Shown: positions 1-8,253 of the stretch, piece by piece
Layout: each line of letters begins with the position of its first letter
Position numbering within the stretch: position 1 is the stretch's first letter
Position numbers and translations under genes: made by a program
Source: Gammaproteobacteria bacterium
GTDB taxonomy: Bacteria; Pseudomonadota; Gammaproteobacteria; GCA-001735895
Length of the DNA: 64,000 bases
Direction: 5' to 3'
NCBI GenBank assembly: GCA_029862125.1
Contig: JAOTXY010000006.1
Coordinates: 1 to 64,000, forward strand
Notes under the pieces: generated by a model
Databases searched by the model: none
The model's input: the letters and a program-made list of their open reading frames with translations, nothing else
What the model was told of the DNA's origin: nothing

Positions 1-533
1 ATAGCCGGTTGATAAAAAGCCGGGTTCGCCATCGCATTCATCCAGCGAGTGTAGTAGGCGGGATCCGCCATCTGCATCATCGGCTGGTACATCGCGGGAT
101 TCATTGGCGCCATCATCCAGGACATGACCATGTTGGGATTCATGAAATGACCCATGGCCCGGCTCATTTTATTGAAGTCAGTCATGCCGCTCATCCAGGT
201 ATCCCACATCACCGGTTCGGTGGCGCACTTGGTCATGACATGAATCGTGCGCGGGTCGTTAACCACTGTCATCAATTGCATGAATTTGGCAGGATCCGCC
301 ATGGTTTCAGCCATCACTTCCATATCGGTGAATGCCTTAAGTTGGGGTTTAATCGCATCAAATTGTGAGCTGTCTGTCGCCGCACATTCTCCGTAATACT
401 GCTTGGCTAGCTCGAACTTGTGCTCGGTAGCGTCCCCCTGTTCTTCGTTAGCAAGAGATACTGAGCCGCCAATGGCGAGGCCCAGTGATAATAAAGTTGC
501 CGCAACTGCGGTAGTGAGTCGTCTTGTAATCAT
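1..533 (-). CDS. Met-rich exported protein, 3' end outside window
   Basis: Reading the minus strand from the ATG at 531-533, an open frame continues without a stop to base 1, so at least 177 codons are present and the C-terminus is missing. The first 28 or so residues form a signal peptide (two Arg, then a hydrophobic Ala/Leu/Gly stretch, ending near SLANEEQ). A mature domain with two cysteines (about residues 50 and 102) follows, then a segment from about residue 118 that is packed with Met, Pro, Tyr and Trp. It has a loose repeat of the type Met-Asn-Pro-Ala-x-Tyr-x-Pro or Ala-Asp-Pro-Ala-Tyr-Tyr. I do not recognise a named family. Methionine-rich periplasmic tails sometimes bind Cu(I), but that is inference only. 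It is divergent from comM across a 265-base AT-rich gap. Confidence 0.75.
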   Translation of the reverse strand, partial: MITRRLTTAVAATLLSLGLAIGGSVSLANEEQGDATEHKFELAKQYYGECAATDSSQFDAIKPQLKAFTDMEVMAETMADPAKFMQLMTVVNDPRTIHVMTKCATEPVMWDTWMSGMTDFNKMSRAMGHFMNPNMVMSWMMAPMNPAMYQPMMQMADPAYYTRWMNAMANPAFYQPA

Positions 534-798
534 GCTTTCAGCCCTCTGGTTATCCTCAAAAATAAAATCAGTTCGAGCATTATATTAATATTATCTAATA
601 TACTAATATTCCATCGGGGATATAAGTTCTGCGCATTGGGGTAAAGGATAATACTTATGGATACTCAACATCCCCCCCTGAGCGCGAAAAACACGGGCGA
701 GGCCAGGCCCGCTTTCTGTTAACATGGCACCCATGACGCAGGATGCGTCGTGCAGGCAGGCGTATATGTCTGGATTAACCCCTGGAAAGGATTCTGTT

Positions 799-2304
799 AT
801 GTCATTGACCCAACTCAAAACCCGCGCCCAACTGGGCATTCATGCGCCCGAAGTTCGCGTTGAAGTACATATTTCAAACGGCCTGCCCGCTTTTACCGTG
901 GTCGGGCTGCCTGAAACCGCGGTGCGCGAGGCGCGCGACCGGGTGCGTTCGGCAATACTCAACTCCGGATTTGAGTTTCCGGCGCGGCGCATCACGGTCA
1001 ACCTGGCGCCGGCCGATTTGCCTAAGGAAGGCGGCCGTTACGATTTGCCGATCGCTCTTGGCATTCTGTCAGCTTCAGAACAGATCGAGGCATCAGGCCT
1101 CGCGGATAACGTCTGTTTCGGTGAACTGGCGTTAAGCGGCGAGTGTTGCAGAATCGAAGGCTTGCTGCCGGCGTTGATTGCGAGCAAAAAAGCCCGTCAA
1201 GGCGCTATCATTCCCAGTCAAAATCGCACCGAAGCCATGCTGCTGCAAGACCTGCCGATTCAGCTGGCAACCTCGTTAGCCGAAATATGCAGCAGTCTCA
1301 ATGGCGGTAAAGCGCTGCCCATGCTTGATCCCATGCTTCCGCAACACAGCCCCGACCCGACCACGGACCTTGCCGAAGTCTATGGACAATACCGGGCTAA
1401 GCGTGCACTCGAGATTGCCGCCGCCGGTGGTCATCATATGCTGATGATGGGGCCACCCGGTACCGGCAAAAGCATGCTGGCGCAACGACTGAACTCCATT
1501 TTGCCACTCATGAGTGAAGATGAGGCAATGAGCAGCGCCAGCATTCGTTCGGTTTGCCAAATGCCGGTTAATCCGGACAACTGGCTGCAGCGTCCGTTCC
1601 AGTCTCCACATCACACGGTATCGGGTATCGCGCTGGTGGGTGGTGGCAGAAATCCGAAACCTGGAGAGATTTCGCTGGCGCATAACGGGGTACTCTTTCT
1701 CGATGAGTTAGCCGAATTCAATCGCGCTGCGATCGAGGTCTTGCGCGAACCCCTTGAAACCGGGCGTATTCATATTTCACGGGCCTCCGGCAAAGCTGTA
1801 TTCCCGGCACAGTTCCAGTTGATCGCGGCGATGAATCCCTGCCCCGGGGGCTGCGATTCGATTAAGAGCTGTGATTGCTCACCGCAACAGCTGAGTCGGT
1901 ATCGAAACAAGTTGTCTGCACCGCTGCTTGATCGTATCGACATCCAGATCGAACTGGGTCGACTCGAACACCGGCAACTGATTATCGAGAAGCAAAAAGC
2001 GACGCAAACCAGCAGCGAAGTTCGACAACGAGTCTGCAACGCTCGCAAGCTTCAACTCACGCGCCAGGGCTGCGTTAACACACGCCTTGGGCATAGCGAT
2101 CTGGACGAAATTTGTGGATTGAGCCAAAAGCTTCAGCAAACCCTGATAAACGGGATCGAAAAACTTCGCTTGAGTACCCGCAGTTATCACAAGTTGCTCA
2201 AGCTAGCCCGTACCATAGCGGATCTGGCGGCTGCAGAAGCTGTCAACGAAACGCATATTGCGGAGGCTATTTCCTATCGCCGCCAGGATAGACGGCAGGC
2301 ATAA
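799..2304 (+). CDS. comM: ComM/YifB family Mg-chelatase-like AAA+ ATPase
   Basis: This 501-residue protein matches the YifB/ComM family in length and layout. ComM is a hexameric helicase that extends branch migration when incoming DNA recombines during natural transformation. An N-terminal ChlI-like domain (about 20-150) carries the SNGLPAFTVVGLPE block. The AAA+ core has Walker A GPPGTGKS near residue 218 and Walker B LFLDELAEF near 300. A Cys-rich loop (CPGGCDSIKSCDC) near 350 and a C-terminal Mg-chelatase helical domain follow. The frame is open upstream to 724, but the ATG at 799 is preferred because family members begin with a short Ser-Leu-x-x-x-x-(S/T)-R-A stretch just before this block, and GGAAAGG lies 8 bases upstream. 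Confidence 0.93.
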   Translation: MSLTQLKTRAQLGIHAPEVRVEVHISNGLPAFTVVGLPETAVREARDRVRSAILNSGFEFPARRITVNLAPADLPKEGGRYDLPIALGILSASEQIEASGLADNVCFGELALSGECCRIEGLLPALIASKKARQGAIIPSQNRTEAMLLQDLPIQLATSLAEICSSLNGGKALPMLDPMLPQHSPDPTTDLAEVYGQYRAKRALEIAAAGGHHMLMMGPPGTGKSMLAQRLNSILPLMSEDEAMSSASIRSVCQMPVNPDNWLQRPFQSPHHTVSGIALVGGGRNPKPGEISLAHNGVLFLDELAEFNRAAIEVLREPLETGRIHISRASGKAVFPAQFQLIAAMNPCPGGCDSIKSCDCSPQQLSRYRNKLSAPLLDRIDIQIELGRLEHRQLIIEKQKATQTSSEVRQRVCNARKLQLTRQGCVNTRLGHSDLDEICGLSQKLQQTLINGIEKLRLSTRSYHKLLKLARTIADLAAAEAVNETHIAEAISYRRQDRRQA

Positions 2305-2308
2305 AAAA

Positions 2309-2327
2309 AGCGGAGACTGTCTCCGCT
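2309..2327. terminator. Bidirectional terminator hairpin between comM and the cytochrome c gene
   Basis: A perfect 8-bp stem AGCGGAGA / TCTCCGCT (2309-2316, 2320-2327) closes a 3-base loop. Seven A residues precede it on the plus strand (2303-2309), giving a T tract for minus-strand transcripts. A shorter T run follows on the plus strand. It lies between convergent stop codons and can serve both genes, more strongly the cytochrome gene. Confidence 0.75.
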
Positions 2328-2352
2328 CTGTTTGCATGCCTGATTTATTACT

Positions 2353-2826
2353 TCATTTGGATTCAGACAGAATGTACTCGACAGTGGCGCGAATCTGGTC
2401 ATCATTAAACTGTGACCCTCCACGTGGCGGCATAGCGCCTATACCATTGATTGCGGAGGTCACCAGCGAATCGAGACCCTTTGCAAGACGCGCTTTCCAC
2501 GCCGCCGCATCTCCAATTTTCGGAGCACCCGCGGCTCCGGTTGAATGGCAGGCCAGGCAGGCTCCCTGGTAAAGTTGACCAGGAGACTGGCCCGCGGTAT
2601 CAGCGGCGGCCGACGCGACGGTCATACTGGAGCGCATCTCGTCAAGGGAAATAACCGGTTGCAACCTCATTGCTATATCTTCCATGGTATCGACCGATTC
2701 GACAACCACTTCATCATTACCGTGAGGCCCAATCACAACCTCCCCGAGAATAATTGCGATCAGCAATAAACCGCCGAGAACGGTTATATTATGTGGCGAA
2801 AAGGTTTCGGCTTGAGCTTCACTCAC
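2353..2826 (-). CDS. Membrane-anchored c-type cytochrome (cytochrome c5 family)
   Basis: The product has 157 residues. An uncleaved hydrophobic segment at about 14-33 anchors it to the inner membrane. A linker of some 45 residues leads to a monohaem cytochrome domain with the haem motif CLACH at 90-94. The probable axial Met is 132, in GAMPPRGG, a motif typical of the c5 subgroup. Such cytochromes pass electrons in the periplasm to terminal oxidases or peroxidases; the partner cannot be read from context. The gene is monocistronic, ends at a shared terminator with comM and lies upstream of tRNA-Arg. Confidence 0.88.
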   Translation of the reverse strand: MSEAQAETFSPHNITVLGGLLLIAIILGEVVIGPHGNDEVVVESVDTMEDIAMRLQPVISLDEMRSSMTVASAAADTAGQSPGQLYQGACLACHSTGAAGAPKIGDAAAWKARLAKGLDSLVTSAINGIGAMPPRGGSQFNDDQIRATVEYILSESK

Positions 2827-2981
2827 GAGTTGTCTCCAGCAAATGGACGGGTTCAGAAACGCTGGGCATTATCGTCGAAAAACTGGCAATTCGCAAAAAT
2901 TATTTGGCGAGCCTGTTTAAACTGGCGCCCTATGGTTTACAATCACGGCCCAGTCACACCGGGACTTGCAGGAAATAAGAT

Positions 2982-3058
2982 GCGCTCGTAGCTCAGATGG
3001 ATAGAGTGTTGGCCTCCGAAGCCAAAGGTCGTGGGTTCGATTCCCGCCGAGCGCGCCA
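2982..3058 (+). tRNA. tRNA-Arg (anticodon CCG)
   Basis: The acceptor arms GCGCTCG (2982-2988) and CGAGCGC (3048-3054) pair fully. The D-arm (GCTC...GAGT), an anticodon stem TTGGC/GCCAA with loop CTCCGAA, and the TTCGATTC T-loop are all present. The anticodon reads CCG, which decodes CGG arginine codons. The discriminator G3055 is followed by an encoded CCA at 3056-3058. Confidence 0.96.
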
Positions 3059-3133
3059 TTTCTCCCCCAATTTTGGGGCGTATATTTGACTTCTAACCTC
3101 TGAACGTACCCGGCCTTTGGAAGTATTTGATAG

Positions 3134-3277
3134 TTTTTTGGCTTTTGAGCGTCACGAGCGCAGCATAGGCGCGATAAAAAATTCGAGAGGAAGCGCAGTT
3201 TAGATAAACCTAAATGAGCATTCCGAAAGGATTTTTTATCGCGCCTATGCAAGCGCAGTAGCTCAAAAGGCAAAAAA
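3134..3277. repeat. Complex palindromic element A (MITE/REP-like)
   Basis: Outer arms 3134-3150 and 3261-3277 match at 16 of 17 positions. Inner arms 3163-3182 and 3231-3250 match at 20 of 20. The centre holds a small TTTAG/CTAAA inverted repeat. The core AAGCGCAGTTTAG, 5 or 6 bases, CCTAAATGAGC (3191-3219) closely resembles the core at 21521-21548 in the element before pyrE, so the two probably belong to one dispersed family. No coding capacity is visible. Confidence 0.75.
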
Positions 3278-3280
3278 AAA

Positions 3281-3301
3281 CCCACCCCTTTTTGGGGTGG
3301 G
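3281..3301. terminator. Strong GC hairpin flanked by an A tract
   Basis: The 8-bp stem CCCACCCC / GGGGTGGG encloses five T residues. Nine A residues precede it on the plus strand, so it would act as an intrinsic terminator for minus-strand transcription. On the plus strand only TTAAAT follows. It directly abuts palindromic element A and may be part of it. Confidence 0.5.
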
Positions 3302-3400
3302 TTAAATATCAGTCAAAACCTGAGGAGGAGGAGGGGGTTTTAACTTTCTGCCCGTGAAGCGTGAATGCCCCACTGGCAATGATGCAATAATATTGGCGAA

Positions 3401-3417
3401 ACTGTTACAATAACAGT
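3401..3417. promoter_or_regulatory. Palindrome in the leader of the MocR regulator
   Basis: ACTGTT-ACAAT-AACAGT is a perfect 6-5-6 inverted repeat 43 bases before the ATG at 3460. TTACAAT recurs at 3405, 3417 and 3437. MocR/GntR regulators often bind such repeats in their own promoters, so autoregulation is a reasonable inference. No target gene is adjacent apart from the regulator itself. Confidence 0.4.
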
Positions 3418-3459
3418 TACAATTTTTCTAAAATTCTTACAATACAGTTGGTCATCAAC

Positions 3460-4899
3460 ATGACAGTTTTGCGTGCGGAAACCTTTAAATACGATCAAGT
3501 ATCACGTTACATCACCGAGTTAATCGAGAAGGGAGAGCTCAAACCCGGCGATAAAGCGCCATCACTGCGCAAACTCAGCAAACAACTCGGGGTCAGCATT
3601 GCCACGATCACCCAGTCCTATGTCAATCTCGAGGACCAGGGAGTATTGAGCGCAAAACCGCAATCCGGTTTTTACGTCAACACCCTCGACAGTCAGATTA
3701 ACGATATCGCCAAGTCTGCGACCACGCCACGCCAGGCCCGTCGGGTACGTTTTGGTGAACTCTTCGAAGAGGTGTTTCGCAATGCGAACAATCCGCGCAT
3801 AACGCCCTTCGGCACCTCGAATCCTTCGATGGACTTCATGCCGGTCAAGTCGCTGACCCGGGCAACACGCAGCATTATCAGCCGTTACCCACAAAAAAGT
3901 ATGGATTACCTGTTCCCGCCCGGAGACCGAAAATTGCGCGAACAGATCGCACAGCAATATGCCCAGACCCACACTCGAATCAGCGCGGACGATGTCATTA
4001 TTACCTCTGGCGCCACCGAGGCTCTTTCGATTAGCCTGCGCACCGTCGCCAAGCGCGGTGACATCATCGCGGTCGAGTCCCCCACTTATTTTGCGGTGCT
4101 GCGCATGATTGAACAAATGGGGATGCTGGCCGTCGAAATTGAAACAGATCCCGTTACCGGTTTAAACCTGGAAGCACTGGAAGAAGCCTTCGATACCATG
4201 GACATCAAGGCAGTCATGGCATCACCCAATACCAGCAACCCACTGGGCTGCCAGATGCCGGAAGAGAACAAGCGCGAACTGGTAAATTTACTGGCCGAAC
4301 GCGATATTCCATTAATCGAGGACGACGTTTACGGCAGCGTTTATTTTGGCGATAAACCGCCCCGCCCCGCTAAATCCTATGACCTCAATAATATCGTGCT
4401 GAGTTGTTCATCCTTTTCCAAAACCCTGGCTCCGGGTCATCGCGTCGGCTGGGTAATACCAGGTCGTTACTACAAAAAATTTTTACAATATAAGCAGGCC
4501 TGGTCCTCGGCTACCTCTTCGATCAATCAGCTCGCGCTGGCCGAATTTCTAAGCAGTGGGCAATACGACAGGCACCTGGTACGACTGCGCATTGCGATGC
4601 GCGAACAGGTCGAACGAGGTCGCTTTATGATCTCTAAGAATTTCCCCGAAGGCACGCGCATTTCACATCCGCACGGTGGCAACGTGCTGTGGGTGGAAAT
4701 GCCGAGCGGTTGCGACAGCATCGATATATTTAATCGCGCGCTCGAGCACAATATCGCGATAACCCCGGGAATCCTGTTTTCGGCAACCCGTGGCTTCCGC
4801 AACCACCTGCGTATTAATTGCGGTTCTCCGTGGAACCAGGCCAACGAAAATGCGCTCAAGACGCTGGGGCAGATCGTGTGCAGTTGTGGTAACGGCTAG
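3460..4899 (+). CDS. MocR-type GntR regulator with aminotransferase-like domain
   Basis: The 479-residue product has an N-terminal GntR winged helix-turn-helix (about 1-75, with DKAPSLRKLSKQLGVS). A fold-type-I aminotransferase-like domain follows from about residue 105. The PLP-binding lysine is visible in SSFSKTLAPG, and the PNTSNPLG and DDVYGSVYF blocks of the family are present. MocR proteins sense PLP or amino-acid-derived ligands rather than transaminate. The frame opens at a TTG at 3448, but the ATG at 3460 fits the domain start. It converges with the ABC-F gene: the two stop codons share the palindrome CTAG at 4896-4899. The ligand is unknown. Confidence 0.85.
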   Translation: MTVLRAETFKYDQVSRYITELIEKGELKPGDKAPSLRKLSKQLGVSIATITQSYVNLEDQGVLSAKPQSGFYVNTLDSQINDIAKSATTPRQARRVRFGELFEEVFRNANNPRITPFGTSNPSMDFMPVKSLTRATRSIISRYPQKSMDYLFPPGDRKLREQIAQQYAQTHTRISADDVIITSGATEALSISLRTVAKRGDIIAVESPTYFAVLRMIEQMGMLAVEIETDPVTGLNLEALEEAFDTMDIKAVMASPNTSNPLGCQMPEENKRELVNLLAERDIPLIEDDVYGSVYFGDKPPRPAKSYDLNNIVLSCSSFSKTLAPGHRVGWVIPGRYYKKFLQYKQAWSSATSSINQLALAEFLSSGQYDRHLVRLRIAMREQVERGRFMISKNFPEGTRISHPHGGNVLWVEMPSGCDSIDIFNRALEHNIAITPGILFSATRGFRNHLRINCGSPWNQANENALKTLGQIVCSCGNG

Positions 4900-6755
4900 T
4901 TAGCCTGTTGCTCTATCGACTCGCTTAAGCGTAACCAGTCCTCTTCAGCCTGGTCCAGCAGTTTCCGGTTTTCTGCCTGTTGCGCCAGGTTTGCATTCAA
5001 CTGTTCACGATTCTCGGCATCATAGATTGAATTGTCTGCGAGTTTCTGTTCGAGGCTTTCCTGCAGAGCATGTAGTTTTGCAAGTTTTTTTTCGATCTTG
5101 TTAAGCTGGTTCAACTGAAATTTTTGCTGACGGCGACTTTGCGGCGGACTAGCAACTGCAGATACTGTTGAATTTTCGCCACGCGCTTTGCGCTGTGCAA
5201 GCCATGACGGATAGTAATCAAGATCCTGTTCGAAATGTTGCAACATCCCGTTATCCACCAACCAAAGGTCATCGCAAACACTACGCAACAGGTGTCGATC
5301 GTGCGATACCAGGATGACGCTGCCATCAAAACCCTGTAAAGCCTGGTTCAATGCCAGGCGCATTTCCAGGTCCAGGTGATTGGTTGGTTCGTCCAGCAAC
5401 AGTAAATTGGGACGTCTCCAGATCAGCAACGCCAAAACCAGCCTCGCTTTTTGACCGCCGGAGAAAGTTTTGACAGCCTGCAACACCTTGTCGCCGCGAA
5501 AATTAAATCCCCCGAGGTAAGACCGGATTTCACGCTCGCTCAGTTTCGGATCCATTCGCTGCATCGTCAACAGGGCGTGAGCCTCGAGATCAAGCTGTTC
5601 AACCTGGTGTTGCGCAAAATATCCAACATTCAAATCCTTTGCGCGTGTCATGTCCCCCTCGAAGGGCTGTAATTCGTTTGCCAGCAGTTTTATAAATGTC
5701 GATTTGCCCGCCCCGTTCAGGCCAAGCAACCCGATACGCTCGCCCGGAATCAACGAAAACTCGATATTCTCAAGCACGGTTTTATCTTCATAGCCGGTTG
5801 AAACTCGATCCAGCTTCAACAGTGAAGTCGGCATTGCCCTGGGGGAGCGAAACTCGAAATGAAAGGGTGAGTCGATATGCGCGGGTGCAATAATCTGCAT
5901 TTTTTCGAGGGCCTTAATGCGACTTTGAGCCTGCCTGGCCTTGGTCGCCTTGGCGCGGAAGCGATCGATGTAGTGTTGCATGTGCGCGATGCTTTGTTGC
6001 TGCTTTTGATGGGCCGCCTGCTGCTGCGCGAGACGTTCAGCGCGTTGCATTTCAAACGCTGTGTAATTGCCGCGATACAGGTCGATATGCTGACTCTCGA
6101 TATGGGCCACGGTGGTAACGACAGCGTCCAGAAAATCACGGTCATGCGAAATCAACAACAGGGTACCCTGGTATCGCTTCAACCACTGTTCAAGCCAGAT
6201 CACCGCATCAAGGTCGAGGTGGTTGGTGGGTTCATCGAGCAACAACAGATCGGAACGGCACATCAATGCACGCGCCAGGTTGAGACGCATGATCCAGCCC
6301 CCAGAGAAACTATTGAGCGGTCGTCGAATTTCGGCCTCGCTAAAACCGAGTCCTGCAAGCAACCGTGCCGCACGACTGGTCGCCTGGTAACCGTCGATTT
6401 CCTGCAGCCGTTCATGGCAGCTCGCAATCGACAACGCATCCGTTTTAGTCTCGGCTTCGGCGAGCCTGGTTTCAACCTGTCTTAACTCTTCATCACCATC
6501 GATGACATATTCAAGGGCAATACGCTCACTTAGCTGGGCTTCCTGATCTACCGAGGCTACCGCCCAGTCTTGCGGTATCGTAAATTGACCCTGGTCGGAC
6601 GACAGTTCACCGCGAATTAACGCAAATAACGAAGACTTGCCACAACCGTTAGCACCGGTGATGCCGAGCTTTTGTCCCGGGTATATTTTAAAGTCGGCCG
6701 CTTCGAATAGCAGAGTAGTAGAACGTCGCAACGAGAGGTCTGAAAAACTAAGCAT
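4896..6755 (-). CDS. yheS: ABC-F family ATPase, YheS type
   Basis: Two ABC ATPase domains lie on one 619-residue chain with no membrane segment, which is the ABC-F plan. These proteins bind the ribosomal E site and act on stalled or regulated translation. The first domain has Walker A GANGCGKSS, signature SFSGGW and DEPTNHLDLD. The second has GLNGAGKST, SGGQKAR and DEPTNHLDLE. A charged linker around 240-300 and a C-terminal coiled coil (about 520-619) complete the YheS layout. The frame extends 12 codons upstream to 6791. The ATG at 6755 is chosen because it begins with the family start (MLSFSDLSLRR) and has GAGAG at a good distance. Confidence 0.88.
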   Translation of the reverse strand: MLSFSDLSLRRSTTLLFEAADFKIYPGQKLGITGANGCGKSSLFALIRGELSSDQGQFTIPQDWAVASVDQEAQLSERIALEYVIDGDEELRQVETRLAEAETKTDALSIASCHERLQEIDGYQATSRAARLLAGLGFSEAEIRRPLNSFSGGWIMRLNLARALMCRSDLLLLDEPTNHLDLDAVIWLEQWLKRYQGTLLLISHDRDFLDAVVTTVAHIESQHIDLYRGNYTAFEMQRAERLAQQQAAHQKQQQSIAHMQHYIDRFRAKATKARQAQSRIKALEKMQIIAPAHIDSPFHFEFRSPRAMPTSLLKLDRVSTGYEDKTVLENIEFSLIPGERIGLLGLNGAGKSTFIKLLANELQPFEGDMTRAKDLNVGYFAQHQVEQLDLEAHALLTMQRMDPKLSEREIRSYLGGFNFRGDKVLQAVKTFSGGQKARLVLALLIWRRPNLLLLDEPTNHLDLEMRLALNQALQGFDGSVILVSHDRHLLRSVCDDLWLVDNGMLQHFEQDLDYYPSWLAQRKARGENSTVSAVASPPQSRRQQKFQLNQLNKIEKKLAKLHALQESLEQKLADNSIYDAENREQLNANLAQQAENRKLLDQAEEDWLRLSESIEQQAN

Positions 6756-6871
6756 TGAAAGTCTCTCGATGCAGAGGTTGTTGAGCGTCAAAACTCACAG
6801 GTTAGTTCCCTTTTTCAAAATGGGGTAAGATACCACCCTGGGCCCCAGGAAGTTAACTCGAGATAAGAAAA

Positions 6872-7585
6872 ATGAATCTAGAAAAATACTACACCCTGGA
6901 TGGTTCCAAACTCTCGTTTAGCCGACAGCAAGCCAGCGATTTCGCGAAATCGGTGGCCGGTGATTTTAATCCGATTCACGATGTCGATTCAAAACGATTC
7001 TGCGTGCCTGGCGATTTGCTATTCTCGATCATCATCCATCACTACGGCCTGCGTCAAACCATGGGCATTTCGTTCTCGGGCATGGTAGGCGATGACACCA
7101 CCCTGATTCTGCCCGAGGTAGACGCCCGTGAAATATCGATTTACGACGAGCATGATAAAAAATACCTCGACCTTTCAACTAACGGCGAACACAGTCACAA
7201 CCCTGTTCTTATCGAGTCATTAACGCGCAACTATGTGGAATTTTCGGGCGAAACCTTTCCGCTTGTACTGGTACCCCTGATGAAACAAAACAATGTCATG
7301 ATTAATCCCGAAAGACCATTGGTAATCTATGACCATATGCGTATTTCGCTGGACAGGCTCGACATCGATTCGGTAAACCTCTCGTTGAGCGACAATATTT
7401 TCCGGCTTTACGGCAAACGTGGCGATGTCGCTCTCAACTACGACTTGAGCTGCAACGGAGAACTGGTGGGCAAAGGCCAGAAGAAGATGGTGTTAAGCGG
7501 TTTGCGCGAGTACGACCAGGCCAGCATCGACGAGTTGATCGCAACTTACAGCGGGCGAAAAAGCCGTTACTCCGACAGCGATTAA
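6872..7585 (+). CDS. DUF3581 family protein, hot-dog-like N-terminal motif
   Basis: This 237-residue soluble protein matches, from memory, the uncharacterised DUF3581 family of marine gammaproteobacteria. The N-terminal stretch SVAGDFNPIHDVDSKRFCVPG (residues 28-48) looks like the MaoC-type hydratase signature GDxNPIHxD...A...G. A hot-dog fold acting on a thioester is therefore a fair guess, though no member is characterised to my knowledge. No signal peptide or membrane segment is seen. It converges with the next gene, with overlapping stop codons at 7582-7585. Confidence 0.75.
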   Translation: MNLEKYYTLDGSKLSFSRQQASDFAKSVAGDFNPIHDVDSKRFCVPGDLLFSIIIHHYGLRQTMGISFSGMVGDDTTLILPEVDAREISIYDEHDKKYLDLSTNGEHSHNPVLIESLTRNYVEFSGETFPLVLVPLMKQNNVMINPERPLVIYDHMRISLDRLDIDSVNLSLSDNIFRLYGKRGDVALNYDLSCNGELVGKGQKKMVLSGLREYDQASIDELIATYSGRKSRYSDSD

Positions 7586-8223
7586 TAACGGCGCGCGAAA
7601 GTCAGATAGCCCCCGGACTGCCCCCCGGATTGAAACACGATACGGATGAAAGCCGTCGGCTCGGTGTAATAGTCGAAGCGGATACCGTGGCTTACCGGAT
7701 CATCCATTTCAAAAAATTCGGTACCGTTATCATCGCTGATATCTCCATCGATATCGTAATAGGCTGCAAACGGAGTAATCCCGAAATTGCCAAAACGCAG
7801 GCTCACGTCGATCTGAAAACTGGCTTCATTCCAGTCTATATCAGCCCGATCGTCTTCTCTATTGTCGCGACCGTCGTTGTAACTGTAATTGAATAAACCA
7901 TGCAGTGAGATGCGTTCACTGATGCGAATTTCCTGGCGCAGGTAAATCTGCAAATACTCCCCGTCAAATTTTCTGGTATCCGTGCTGCTATCGCCAACAA
8001 CGCGCATATCAAGGTAACCGATGCCCCCGCCGACGCTTAATCCGGTTGCAGTTTCTTCCTCAATTTGAAAGGCGATACTGTTGATCTGGGCTTCGCGCAC
8101 ACCGCTGTCAAATTTCCAGTCCGCATCGACGTTGGCAAGTTCTAGCGTAACACCGGTCCAATCAGCCTGCGCCAGGCCGGCATACAAGAAAAGTATTACC
8201 AGTAACTTAAAACGCACCAACAA
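7582..8223 (-). CDS. Small outer-membrane beta-barrel candidate
   Basis: The product has 213 residues with a signal peptide (about 1-20, cleaved after GLAQA). Repeated alternating polar/hydrophobic strands of 8-12 residues follow (for example KFDGEYLQIYLRQEIRI and SFQIDVSLRFGNFGITPFAAYY), and the C-terminus is aromatic (FARRY). This suggests an 8- to 10-stranded outer-membrane barrel. The loops are rich in Asp, Asn and Gly. I do not recognise a named family. It follows plsC in the same direction with a 30-base gap and could be the last gene of the glyQ-glyS-gmhB-plsC operon. Confidence 0.7.
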   Translation of the reverse strand: MLVRFKLLVILFLYAGLAQADWTGVTLELANVDADWKFDSGVREAQINSIAFQIEEETATGLSVGGGIGYLDMRVVGDSSTDTRKFDGEYLQIYLRQEIRISERISLHGLFNYSYNDGRDNREDDRADIDWNEASFQIDVSLRFGNFGITPFAAYYDIDGDISDDNGTEFFEMDDPVSHGIRFDYYTEPTAFIRIVFQSGGQSGGYLTFARRY

Positions 8224-8253
8224 TAACCTGCATTCCTTTTAATCCACAGGTCA

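Larger units (their letters stand above)
3059..3459. other. 401-base gene-free region after tRNA-Arg
   Basis: No credible coding sequence lies here. It holds a small hairpin CCCCAA/TTGGGG at 3065-3078 just after the tRNA, the large palindromic element at 3134-3277, a strong hairpin at 3281-3301, and the leader of the MocR regulator with a palindrome at 3401-3417. An antisense frame across the tRNA (2917-3285) is a well-known artefact of tRNA genes and was not called. Confidence 0.8.

Noticed and set aside
2917-3285. Antisense frame of 122 codons across tRNA-Arg
   Set aside because: Typical artefact of reading the complement of a tRNA gene; the product contains the translated tRNA complement and no family signature.
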